Position numbers and translations under genes: made by a program. A DNA stretch of 37,373 bases, from contig JAILRG010000144.1 of assembly GCA_024698325.1 (NCBI GenBank), forward strand, positions 1-37,373, in the 5' to 3' direction. Position 1 is the stretch's first letter. Each line of letters begins with the position of its first letter. Of this stretch, positions 16,619 through 23,283 are shown one piece after another. The notes beneath the pieces are model-generated. The model made no database searches. It saw only the letters and a list, made by a program, of their open reading frames with translations, and was not told the DNA's origin. The stretch is from Treponema sp. Lineage in GTDB: Bacteria > Spirochaetota > Spirochaetia > Treponematales > Treponemataceae.

Positions 16619-17368
16619 TTAGAAAGCAAACAGGCGCGCTTCTTCCTCGCTTAAAGAAGTAGAAAAACGCTGTTCTGAAAAATCGTAGCGTATGCTGTCG
16701 CCGCTTGGTTCGTTCATGGTGATGGAAGTGATGAGCGAGCGCGCTGCATGCAAAGATTGTGCCGGACTTTTGCTGGTGCCGGTCATCACAATAGAAGAAA
16801 TCATCTGCTGTAAGGTACTGTCTTTAGGTTTTAATGCCGCCTGCCAGCTGTTCTTTTCCGCTGTCTGCTCAAAAAATACCGTAAAATGCTCTGTCAGCAT
16901 GGCCGCATCTCCGCGGAAAACGGAGCTGATGACTGCAGAGAGTTCCCGGAATGTTGCGTTTCCTGCGGCGTCGAGTTTTGTCTGCTTTCCGCTGGCAGTG
17001 GTCTGAAGGATTCCCCGCTCCGAGACAGTCATGGTGGAAGCAAACGGCTTTTTTGTCTGCCAGACGATGCCGCCGGCGGATGCCGTGCTGTTGGCGGCGA
17101 TGATGTAGGTGCCGCTTGAAACGATGGAACGGTTTATTGTAGCGATGTGCTTTGTCTGCGTAAAATTTCCGCGCTGCACGGCGGCTTCAGAAAGAGCCGT
17201 ACAGATTTCCGTAAAAGCCGGACTGTTTTCACTGGAGAGCGGATGGTCGTATACGTCTGCCGCCGGGAACCACAGCACAGCCGCTGTCAGCGCAAGAACT
17301 GCAGCCTTGCACTTACGCGACTGTCTGTCAGAAACACTGTCGGTATGCCAGAAACGGATAGCTTTCAT
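16619..17368 (-). CDS. LolA-like outer-membrane lipoprotein carrier protein
   Basis: A 249-residue secreted protein. After a basic start, residues of about 22-38 are hydrophobic with a likely cleavage at 'AADVYD'. The mature part has the LolA/LolB beta-barrel signature: 'GNFTQTKHIATINRSIVSSGTYI', 'GGIVWQTKKPFAST' and 'FTVFFEQT'. In the family this half-barrel carries an acyl chain across the periplasm. It stands 29 bp upstream of the MMPL exporter and 34 bp downstream of uppP. LolA-like proteins paired with such exporters are a known feature of aryl-polyene-type loci, so its cargo is more likely the exported lipid than general lipoproteins. Sequence similarity to true LolA is low and the start is uncertain because no clear ribosome site is seen. 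Confidence 0.75.
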   Translation of the reverse strand: MKAIRFWHTDSVSDRQSRKCKAAVLALTAAVLWFPAADVYDHPLSSENSPAFTEICTALSEAAVQRGNFTQTKHIATINRSIVSSGTYIIAANSTASAGGIVWQTKKPFASTMTVSERGILQTTASGKQTKLDAAGNATFRELSAVISSVFRGDAAMLTEHFTVFFEQTAEKNSWQAALKPKDSTLQQMISSIVMTGTSKSPAQSLHAARSLITSITMNEPSGDSIRYDFSEQRFSTSLSEEEARLFAF

Positions 17369-17402
17369 GCTTGGTCTAGGGGAAACGCTGCTTGTTCTGC
17401 GA

Positions 17403-18257
17403 TTACAGGAAGATAAGGCCTAAAACGCCAAGCGGAATCAGGTATGCTGCGAACCATTCCAGGCGTCCCTTGCGGATAAGGCGCATAAGCCAGGTCAGGG
17501 CGAGGTAGCCGGCAGCAAAAGCGGCGGCGCAGCCTGCGATGACAGGAGAAGCTCCGATAGAGCCGGCAACGGCGTCCAAATCTTTCAGTTCCAGAATGAA
17601 TGCGCCTAAAATTGCGGGAATAGATACGATGAATGAGTATTCACCGGCAGAAACGCGGTCAACACCGGAAAAAAGTGCGCCTGCGATGGTAGAGCCGCTG
17701 CGGCTGACGCCCGGAAGCGTGCCGATGCCCTGTGCAAAACCGATAATCAGCGCCTGCCACCAGCGCACGCCTGTAAAGGGACGGTCGCCGCGAACGCCGC
17801 TGGAAGCAGCGTAATGCAGTGAAATAAGCTTATCTGTTACTGCGCTTCCAATTAAGATTGCTGCGGTAAACAGGAAGCCGATGCAGGTAGCGTATATGGA
17901 AAGCTCCGGAATGAATTTGCTGGTAACAAAACCGATGACGCCGGTTACAGCTGTCGTGATGATAATCGTCAGAATCATGCGGCGGTCTTGTTTTTCGGCG
18001 ACAGCGGATGTGTGGCGGGGCAGCGGACGACGGAAAATCCAGCGGAATAATACACTGATGAGTCGCCCGATAATTCTGCGGAAGTACAGCAGGACGGCGC
18101 AGAGCGTTGCCACATGCAGGAATACGTCAAACAGGAGCGGAACGTCGTTCAGTCCCAGTAAAATTTGCGCAAGCTTAAGATGTCCGCTTGAAGAAATCGG
18201 CAGGAATTCAGCAATTCCCTGAATTACGCCTAACAGAATACCTTGAAATGTCGTCAT
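17403..18257 (-). CDS. uppP: undecaprenyl-diphosphate phosphatase
   Basis: A 284-residue integral membrane protein of the BacA/UppP family. It removes a phosphate from undecaprenyl diphosphate, recycling the lipid carrier for peptidoglycan and glycan export. Both catalytic motifs are intact: 'GIAEFLPISSSGH' (14-26) and 'PGVSRSGST' (182-190). Roughly eight hydrophobic segments are seen, with a charged cytoplasmic loop around residues 70-93 that is longer than usual. AGGTGG stands 4 nt before the ATG and an extended -10 TGCTACAAT lies upstream at 18277-18285. It is the first gene of the unit uppP-lolA-MMPL and is divergent from the GT2 gene, which suggests that carrier-lipid supply is tied to this envelope locus. 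Confidence 0.95.
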   Translation of the reverse strand: MTTFQGILLGVIQGIAEFLPISSSGHLKLAQILLGLNDVPLLFDVFLHVATLCAVLLYFRRIIGRLISVLFRWIFRRPLPRHTSAVAEKQDRRMILTIIITTAVTGVIGFVTSKFIPELSIYATCIGFLFTAAILIGSAVTDKLISLHYAASSGVRGDRPFTGVRWWQALIIGFAQGIGTLPGVSRSGSTIAGALFSGVDRVSAGEYSFIVSIPAILGAFILELKDLDAVAGSIGASPVIAGCAAAFAAGYLALTWLMRLIRKGRLEWFAAYLIPLGVLGLIFL

Positions 18258-18276
18258 AAAACCACCTTTTGGCGTT

Positions 18277-18309
18277 ATTGTAGCAAAAACGGTAGGTAAA
18301 TGCTACAAT
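18277..18309. promoter_or_regulatory. symmetric divergent promoter of uppP and GT2
   Basis: ATTGTAGCA (18277-18285) and TGCTACAAT (18301-18309) form a 9-bp perfect inverted repeat with a 15-bp spacer. Each arm reads as an extended -10 element (TGC-TACAAT), one for each divergent gene. Each promoter's -35 zone covers the other's -10, so the two should compete for RNA polymerase. The arm facing GT2 ends 7 nt before its ATG. Confidence 0.55.
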
Positions 18310-18316
18310 AATCGGC

Positions 18317-19081
18317 ATGAAGAATGGCATTATAATTCCAGTCTACCGGCATGGAAAAGCTTGTACTGCCGTCGTGGCGTCTCTTGCTCCGCTGAATCTG
18401 CCCATCATCCTTGTTGACGACGGAAACGAAACTGAGACCAAGAACTATCTCGCTCAGATTGCCGGTACCTATCCTGATGTTGTTACGCTGGTGACTCTTG
18501 AACGCAACAGCGGAAAAGGCGGTGCATTTGCAGCCGGCATGGAAAAAGCCCGGGAGATGGGGCTGACGCATGTGCTTCAGATAGATGCCGACGGTCAGCA
18601 CGACACCAGCAGCATTCCATTTTTCTTTGAGCGGGCGGCAGAAAATCCGTCAGCACTTATCTGCGGCTACCCTCAATATGATGAAACAGCGCCAGCTCAC
18701 CGCAAAAACGGCCGCAAGTTTGCCAACGGCTGGACGAACCTCGTGTGCTGGAAGCGGGATATTGCCGATGCGCTCTGCGGATTCCGCATTTATCCGGTAG
18801 AAGAAACCTGGCGCTTTACTCATTCGGCCCGGTTTGACAGGCGCATGGGCTTTGATATCGACATTCTTGTCCGCCTTATCTGGCGGGGGCTAAGCTACCG
18901 CTTTTATCCGGTGTGGGTGACCTATCCCAGCGACGGCATTTCTAATTTTCACGCCGTCCGGGACAACATACGCATTTCTGCCGTGTTTACACAGTTGTGC
19001 TGCGGCATGATTCTCAGAAGCCCCGTGCTGCTGTTTCGTGTGCTGCGCCGCAAGTTTTTCGCAGGGAGATACTATGAGTAA
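18317..19081 (+). CDS. family 2 glycosyltransferase of the aryl-polyene-locus type
   Basis: A 254-residue GT-A fold enzyme. 'IIIPVYRHGKACTAVVASL' opens the fold, 'ILVDDGN' (31-37) binds the nucleotide, 'NSGKGGAFAAGM' follows and 'LQIDADGQHD' supplies the metal-binding DxD-like Asp pair; 'CGFRIYPV' and 'MGFDIDILVRLIWRG' are further GT2 blocks. The C-terminal 'YPSDGISNFHAVRDNIRIS' closely recalls the GT2 part of the GT2-acyltransferase proteins of aryl-polyene gene clusters; here no acyltransferase domain follows. Donor and acceptor are unknown. There is no ribosome site, and the -10 TACAAT ends 7 nt before the ATG, so the mRNA is probably leaderless. It overlaps the YitT gene by 8 bp and is divergent from uppP-lolA-MMPL. 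Confidence 0.88.
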   Translation: MKNGIIIPVYRHGKACTAVVASLAPLNLPIILVDDGNETETKNYLAQIAGTYPDVVTLVTLERNSGKGGAFAAGMEKAREMGLTHVLQIDADGQHDTSSIPFFFERAAENPSALICGYPQYDETAPAHRKNGRKFANGWTNLVCWKRDIADALCGFRIYPVEETWRFTHSARFDRRMGFDIDILVRLIWRGLSYRFYPVWVTYPSDGISNFHAVRDNIRISAVFTQLCCGMILRSPVLLFRVLRRKFFAGRYYE

Positions 19082-19955
19082 ACCGCCAATTCACAGTGCT
19101 TACAAAATCCCGCATCCGGCAGTGCGCTTTCTCTTAATTTGTCTTGGCGCCGTGCTGATGTCAGTAAACCTTAACACGTTCGTCCATTCTGCAGGGCTGC
19201 TTCCCGGCGGATTTACTGGAGTTGTGCTTCTGCTGCAGGAGGTGTTCCTTCGCTTTTTCGGCATTCATATTCCGTTCAGTGCGCTTTTGTGGACGATGAA
19301 TGCAATTCCGGCTGCCATCAGCTTTAAGCTCATCGGCAAAAATTTTACGCTCTACTCCTGCCTGATGATTGTTATTTCCGGTTTTTTGACGGATCTGCTT
19401 CCCTCGTTCCCTGTGACGGGGGATTTGCTTTTGTGCGCTGTATTCGGCGGTATCGTGAACGGTATTGCAGTGTCGCTGTGCCTTTCTGCTGATGCTACCA
19501 GCGGCGGCACGGATTTTATCGCAATTCTGATTTCCGAGCGTACGGGGCGCAATGCCTTTAACGCCATACTTGCAGGAAATGTAATCGTCCTTTTGGTGGC
19601 GGCGCTGCTTTTTAGCTGGGACCGGGCGCTGTATTCCATTATCTTTCAGTATTCCTCGACGCAGATTGTAAACTTCCTGTACCGCCGCTATGCGAAGACA
19701 ACGATGCTTGTCATTACAGAAAAAAGCGACGAGGCGTACCAGATTATCCGGGATGTGGGAAAGCACGATGCCACGCTTTTTGTGGGAACCGGGTGCTACA
19801 CCGGTAAGCCCAAAAAAATGCTCTATTCAGTTTTGAGCGGAGAGGAATCGCAGATGATTGCTACAGAAATTCGGCGCATAGATCCCGGTGCATTTATTAA
19901 TATCCTGCAGTCGAAGCAGATTCTCGGGCGCTTTTTCCGGCGGCCGACGAACTGA
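19074..19955 (+). CDS. YitT family membrane protein (DUF161/DUF2179)
   Basis: A 293-residue protein with five to six hydrophobic segments (about residues 15-205), including 'GGFTGVVLLLQEVF' and 'SADATSGGTDFIAILIS', then a soluble C-terminal domain (about 215-290) with 'VGTGCYTGKPKKMLYSVLS', the DUF2179 signature. The family is widespread and its transport or sensing role is not established. The ATG at 19074 is chosen over a more upstream in-frame start (19038) because GGGAG lies 6 nt upstream and it gives the usual N-terminus; this overlaps the end of the GT2 gene by 8 bp, so translation is coupled. Its link to the GT2/thioesterase function is positional only. Confidence 0.88.
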   Translation: MSKPPIHSAYKIPHPAVRFLLICLGAVLMSVNLNTFVHSAGLLPGGFTGVVLLLQEVFLRFFGIHIPFSALLWTMNAIPAAISFKLIGKNFTLYSCLMIVISGFLTDLLPSFPVTGDLLLCAVFGGIVNGIAVSLCLSADATSGGTDFIAILISERTGRNAFNAILAGNVIVLLVAALLFSWDRALYSIIFQYSSTQIVNFLYRRYAKTTMLVITEKSDEAYQIIRDVGKHDATLFVGTGCYTGKPKKMLYSVLSGEESQMIATEIRRIDPGAFINILQSKQILGRFFRRPTN

Positions 19956-19972
19956 CGGCCTGTAGCTGAAGC

Positions 19973-20002
19973 TTGCACACGGTTAGCCCAGTGCGATACA
20001 CT
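19973..20002 (+). promoter_or_regulatory. promoter of the thioesterase gene (leaderless)
   Basis: TTGCAC (19973-19978), 18-bp spacer, TACACT (19997-20002). The -10 ends 6 nt before the ATG at 20009, and there is no ribosome site, so the transcript should begin at or next to the start codon. Confidence 0.5.
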
Positions 20003-20008
20003 GATGCC

Positions 20009-20461
20009 ATGGCGAAAAGATTAGACCCGCATACGCTGACTGCAGAAGTAGTCTTTAAGATTGAGTTTTATGAAGTGGATTCCATGCGCATAGCCTGGCA
20101 CGGCAATTACATCAATTATTTTGATAAAGCCCGCTGTGCCTTGCTGGATAAAATTGGGTATACCTATCTTGATATGGAAGAGAGCGGTTATGTATTTCCT
20201 GTTACCGAAGTCAAAGTGAAGTACATGAAATCCCTGCGCTTTGGGGATACCTGCCGGGCAAAAGCCATCCTTGATGAATACGAGAACATGCTGCGCATGC
20301 ATTTCGAGCTGTATAATGCCGAAACCGGCGAGCTGACGACAAAAGGCACGGTCAGTCAGATGTGCGTGGAAGTAAAAACGGGCGAGAGTCAGTTTGTCTG
20401 CCCGAAAGTGTTTACAGATAAAGTTGAGGCGCTGTTACGGGCGCAGCAAACTGCAGAGTAA
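20009..20461 (+). CDS. hotdog-fold acyl-CoA/acyl-ACP thioesterase (YbgC/4HBT family)
   Basis: A 150-residue cytoplasmic enzyme. The diagnostic block 'VDSMRIAWHGNYINYFDKAR' (Asp-x17-Arg pattern of 4-hydroxybenzoyl-CoA-type thioesterases) is followed by 'IGYTYLDMEESGYVFPVTEV' and 'VKYMKSLRFGDT', and the strand 'TTKGTVSQMCVEV' ends the fold. It should cleave acyl or aryl thioesters from CoA or carrier protein. The type with WHGNY is common in aryl-polyene clusters. The start at 20009 is preferred to an in-frame upstream start at 19973, because the upstream stretch coincides with a good promoter. It lies 53 bp after YitT on the same strand. No acyl carrier protein, ketosynthase or ligase is present in the window, so the natural substrate is unknown. 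Confidence 0.88.
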   Translation: MAKRLDPHTLTAEVVFKIEFYEVDSMRIAWHGNYINYFDKARCALLDKIGYTYLDMEESGYVFPVTEVKVKYMKSLRFGDTCRAKAILDEYENMLRMHFELYNAETGELTTKGTVSQMCVEVKTGESQFVCPKVFTDKVEALLRAQQTAE

Positions 20462-20462
20462 C

Positions 20463-20622
20463 GGCGGCGCCGTACTTTCAGCATTGACAGTAAGGCAGGG
20501 CGCGCCAGAAAGGTTTGCCTGCCGGAAAGACTTGCGTGCCAGGCTCCCCCCGGCATTGCCGGTGCCAGTAATGCTGGCATAGCCCGTGCTATGCCAGAAC
20601 TGCCCGTACTGTCAGCGCCGCC
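20463..20622. repeat. 160-bp nested inverted-repeat element between convergent genes
   Basis: The ends GGCGGCGC (20463-20470) and GCGCCGCC (20615-20622) pair exactly. Inside, GACAGTA and GGCAG (20486-20498) pair with CTGCC and TACTGTC (20600-20613). The centre holds three further hairpins: GCCTG/CAGGC (20517-20544), CCGGC-ATT-GCCGG (20550-20562) and CTGGCATAGC-CCGT-GCTATGCCAG (20574-20597); a TGCCAG/CTGGCA pairing (20563-20579) competes with the last. The whole forms a multi-armed fold on either strand. No T tract is present. It fills nearly all of the space between the thioesterase and ABC ATPase stops. Confidence 0.65.
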
Positions 20623-20631
20623 TGCAGGTGG

Positions 20632-21495
20632 TTAGTCGCCAGCCTTGCGTTCGTTAAGGTCTTTAATCGCTTCGCTTACATCCTGCAAGTGTTTTCTGGT
20701 GTATTCTTCGCCGTCTTTTAAGAGTACATGTGGCACGCCGTATGCTTTTTCGAGCGCATCTTTTGTAAGCACTTCTTCCGGAGTGCCCATGTCCATGTCA
20801 CGGTTCGGGTAAAACAGCAGCACGGTATCAGCATAGCGGCGCGTTAAATCCAGTTCGTGCATGGAAAGATAGATTGAAGTGCCGGTTTTATGTACGAAAT
20901 CGCGCAGATACGCGAGCGCGCGCTCTTTTTGAGGCTCTTCCATGGCGAAAAGCGGTTCATCCATAAAAATGCTTGCGCTTCCGTACAGCAGAGCAAACGC
21001 GAGAAGTACGCGCTGCATTTCGCCTTTGCTGATGCCGGTAAGGGTATGATTAAGGACGCCTTCAAGTTCAAATACATCGATACATTCTGAAAGCAGGTCA
21101 GCATTGCTGTCCCGGATGCCGGATGCCTTTGCCTTAAGTGTGCCGCCAGCATACACCTGAGCCAGCAGCTCGCTCACCTTGTCCTGGCTTTCAAATTCCA
21201 TGTTCTGGTAAATGACGGATGCCAGCAGGTTTTTCGGCTCCTGTTCCAGCAGTGCGGGATTTTGTCCCAGCAGGGTAACGCTTCCTGTCTGCGGCATCAG
21301 TCGTCCGCTTGCAAGCAGGAGCAGCGTGCTTTTTCCGCAGCCGTTCTGACCGACAAAGCTGACAAAGCCCTGCGGCAGTTCCGCAGAAAAATGCTCGAAA
21401 ACCGGGCGCGGCACAATCTGCTTGCCGTCTGCATCTATATCGCCTTCAACCGGCGGATAGGTAAAAGAAACATCATTGAATTGAAGAAATTGCAT
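20632..21495 (-). CDS. orphan ABC transporter ATP-binding protein
   Basis: A 287-residue ATPase with Walker A 'GQNGCGKST', Q-loop 'SVIYQNMEF', a signature reading 'ISKGEMQRV' (not the usual LSGGQ), Walker B 'SIFMDEPLF' and an H-loop 'YLSMHELD'. Its general shape is like importer ATPases of the FepC/ECF type. No permease or binding protein is adjacent, so the partner must be encoded elsewhere. An acidic insert ('EGDIDADGKQ') sits in the first beta sheet. The frame stays open to 21564, but the ATG at 21495 starts the conserved 'LQFNDVSFTY' strand and is preceded, 6 nt away, by a TACACT -10 element; no ribosome site is seen. It is convergent with the thioesterase and divergent from putP. Confidence 0.88.
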   Translation of the reverse strand: MQFLQFNDVSFTYPPVEGDIDADGKQIVPRPVFEHFSAELPQGFVSFVGQNGCGKSTLLLLASGRLMPQTGSVTLLGQNPALLEQEPKNLLASVIYQNMEFESQDKVSELLAQVYAGGTLKAKASGIRDSNADLLSECIDVFELEGVLNHTLTGISKGEMQRVLLAFALLYGSASIFMDEPLFAMEEPQKERALAYLRDFVHKTGTSIYLSMHELDLTRRYADTVLLFYPNRDMDMGTPEEVLTKDALEKAYGVPHVLLKDGEEYTRKHLQDVSEAIKDLNERKAGD

Positions 21496-21501
21496 AAAGT
21501 G

Positions 21502-21530
21502 AGTGTAGCGAAAAAAACACCGCAAGGAAA
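21502..21530 (-). promoter_or_regulatory. candidate leaderless promoter of the ABC ATPase
   Basis: On the minus strand TTTCCT (21525-21530), 17-bp spacer, TACACT (21502-21507); 6 nt separate the -10 from the ATG. Confidence 0.4.
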
Positions 21531-21542
21531 GCCCGCACCCCA

Positions 21543-21571
21543 TTGCAAGCCCCGGCTTTTTCACTCATAAT
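21543..21571 (+). promoter_or_regulatory. promoter of putP
   Basis: TTGCAA (21543-21548), 17-bp spacer, CATAAT (21566-21571). The leader is about 28 nt and carries an AGGAG ribosome site 7 nt before the ATG at 21606, unlike the leaderless neighbours. Confidence 0.5.
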
Positions 21572-21605
21572 GCGGTTACTGCATTTTTACTACAGGAGAA
21601 AAAGT

Positions 21606-23123
21606 ATGATTTCAGCACGACTTGCCAGCTTGCTGGCATTTGCCTTGTATCTGGCTTTTATGGTGTATATTGGCCTCAGGAATGCAAAGCGCAATAACAG
21701 CGCAATGGACTTCTTCCTTGGCGGCCGCAACGTCGGTCCCTGGATGACCGCTTTAAGTGCAGAAGCAAGCGACATGAGCGGCTGGCTTCTGATGGGCTTG
21801 CCGGGCCTTGCCTACCTGGGCGGCATGAAAGAAGCGTTCTGGACGGCAGTTGGACTTGCTGTCGGCACATACTTGAGCTGGCTGATTGTTGCAAAGCCGC
21901 TTCGTAAATGCACCGAAGCCTTTGGCAATTCTATTACGATTCCGGAGTTTTTGACAAAACGCTTTAATGATGACAAGCATCTGATTGCCACAGTCATGGT
22001 GATTTTTAACCTGCTGTTCTTTACGATTTACGTTGCTTCCGGCTTCGTTGCCTGTGCCAAGCTTCTGAATTCTGTCTTTGGCCTGCCCTATCACGCCGGT
22101 CTGACAATCGGCCTTGTTGTCATTTTGTCTTATACGATTATGGGCGGGTATCTTGCAGTCTGCTCGACGGATTTCGTACAGGGAATGCTGATGTTCATCG
22201 CGCTTCTGATTACCGGCGTGACCATGCTGGTCGTGCTTGGCGGTCCCTCTGAGGCATTCGCAAAAGTCGCAGATTTCAGCCGGCGGGCAATGAACGGTGA
22301 TTTTAACTCGGTAAGTGAAAAAATGCAGGCAGCATTTACGCGTAACCAAAGCTTCAGTGTTGTATCAATCATCTCTGCTGTCGTATGGGGCTTGGGCTAT
22401 TTTGGTATGCCGCATTTTATCGTGCGCTTTATGGGTATTCGCAGTGCCGAGGAAGTAAAGCTGAGCCGCCGCATTGCGATTGTATGGGTTATCATCGCCC
22501 TTGGTGTTGCAGTTCTTGCAGGCTCTCTGGGTACGGTATATCTTCCGGATGTGCTGAACACTAGTGCCGCAGAAACCGTCTTCAGCGAGACAATCAAACT
22601 GATGTTCCCGGCATTCTTAGGCGGCATCTTCCTGTGTGCCATTCTTGCGGCGGCGATGAGTACTGCTGACAGCCAGCTGCTGGTAGCTTCATCATCCTTC
22701 AGTCAGGACATTTACAAGGGCCTTATTAACAGAAAGGCTACTGACAAACAGGTGCTTACTGTGAGCCGCGTAGCCGTATTTGCGATTGCTGCTGTAGCCT
22801 ATGTGATTGCCCTTGATCAGAACAGCTCGATTTTCAGTCTTGTAAGCTATGCATGGGCTGGTTTTGGCTCAACGCTTGGTCCGCTCATTTTGCTTGCGCT
22901 GTTCTGGAAGCGCACGACCCGCAACGGTGCAATGGCAGGTCTTGTCGCGGGCGCAGTTACCGTCATCATCTGGCACGCTCTCCACGGCGGCATCTTTGAC
23001 GTGTATGAAATCCTGCCGGGCTTTATGTGCTGCGGCCTTGTTGCCGTAATCGTAAGCCTGTGCGGTAAGGCCGATCCGGAAGTACTTGCAAAATACGAAG
23101 CCTACCGTTCAGGAGCAAACTAA
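21606..23123 (+). CDS. putP: sodium/proline symporter
   Basis: A 505-residue member of the solute:sodium symporter family with about 13 membrane segments. The PutP hallmark 'FFLGGRNVGPWMTALSAEASDMSGWLLMG' region (residues 34-62) includes the conserved Ser-rich Na+ site, and 'AAMSTADSQLLVASSSFSQDIY' in the eighth to ninth helices is diagnostic. It should import proline with Na+. ProA and ProB are encoded about 8 kb downstream, which supports an interest in proline, for osmotic protection or nutrition. The ATG at 21606 has AGGAG upstream; an earlier in-frame start at 21543 lies inside the promoter. Transcribed alone: a terminator follows at 23176. Confidence 0.94.
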   Translation: MISARLASLLAFALYLAFMVYIGLRNAKRNNSAMDFFLGGRNVGPWMTALSAEASDMSGWLLMGLPGLAYLGGMKEAFWTAVGLAVGTYLSWLIVAKPLRKCTEAFGNSITIPEFLTKRFNDDKHLIATVMVIFNLLFFTIYVASGFVACAKLLNSVFGLPYHAGLTIGLVVILSYTIMGGYLAVCSTDFVQGMLMFIALLITGVTMLVVLGGPSEAFAKVADFSRRAMNGDFNSVSEKMQAAFTRNQSFSVVSIISAVVWGLGYFGMPHFIVRFMGIRSAEEVKLSRRIAIVWVIIALGVAVLAGSLGTVYLPDVLNTSAAETVFSETIKLMFPAFLGGIFLCAILAAAMSTADSQLLVASSSFSQDIYKGLINRKATDKQVLTVSRVAVFAIAAVAYVIALDQNSSIFSLVSYAWAGFGSTLGPLILLALFWKRTTRNGAMAGLVAGAVTVIIWHALHGGIFDVYEILPGFMCCGLVAVIVSLCGKADPEVLAKYEAYRSGAN

Positions 23124-23175
23124 ACGCTGTTGCTGCGCCTGCAGATAGCGGCGCGCACTGTAAGTGCACGGCATG

Positions 23176-23206
23176 CGCAGTGTATTTTGCACTGCGTTGT
23201 CGTTTT
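23176..23206 (+). terminator. terminator of putP
   Basis: CGCAGTG/CACTGCG, a 7-bp stem with a TATTTTG loop, followed by TTGTCGTTTTTAT. Confidence 0.65.
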
Positions 23207-23223
23207 TATCCTATTCGCAGTCG

Positions 23224-23251
23224 TTTCATGAAAAATACCTTGCTATATACT
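23224..23251 (+). promoter_or_regulatory. promoter of the pectate lyase gene
   Basis: TTTCAT (23224-23229), 16-bp spacer, TATACT (23246-23251). The predicted start of transcription is near 23258, about 26 nt before the ATG. Confidence 0.5.
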
Positions 23252-23263
23252 GATTCAATCAGT
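23249..23263. promoter_or_regulatory. palindromic operator at the pectate lyase promoter
   Basis: ACTGATT-C-AATCAGT, a perfect 7-bp dyad around one base. It overlaps the end of the -10 and the predicted start site, an ideal position for a repressor. A wider AAAAATACC/GGTATTTTT inverted repeat (23231-23239 and about 23272-23280) encloses it. Confidence 0.5.
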
Positions 23264-23283
23264 ACATGCGGGGTATTTTTTTT

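Noticed and set aside
18277-18309. MarR half-sites (TGTAGC/GCTACA) in the uppP-GT2 region
   Set aside because: The half-site match is real, but the spacing (15-17 bp) differs from the 2-bp spacing at the efflux operon and the bases are fully explained as two extended -10 elements.
21541-21605. Possible riboswitch or attenuator before putP
   Set aside because: The leader is only about 28 nt with no alternative hairpins; a plain promoter and ribosome site suffice.
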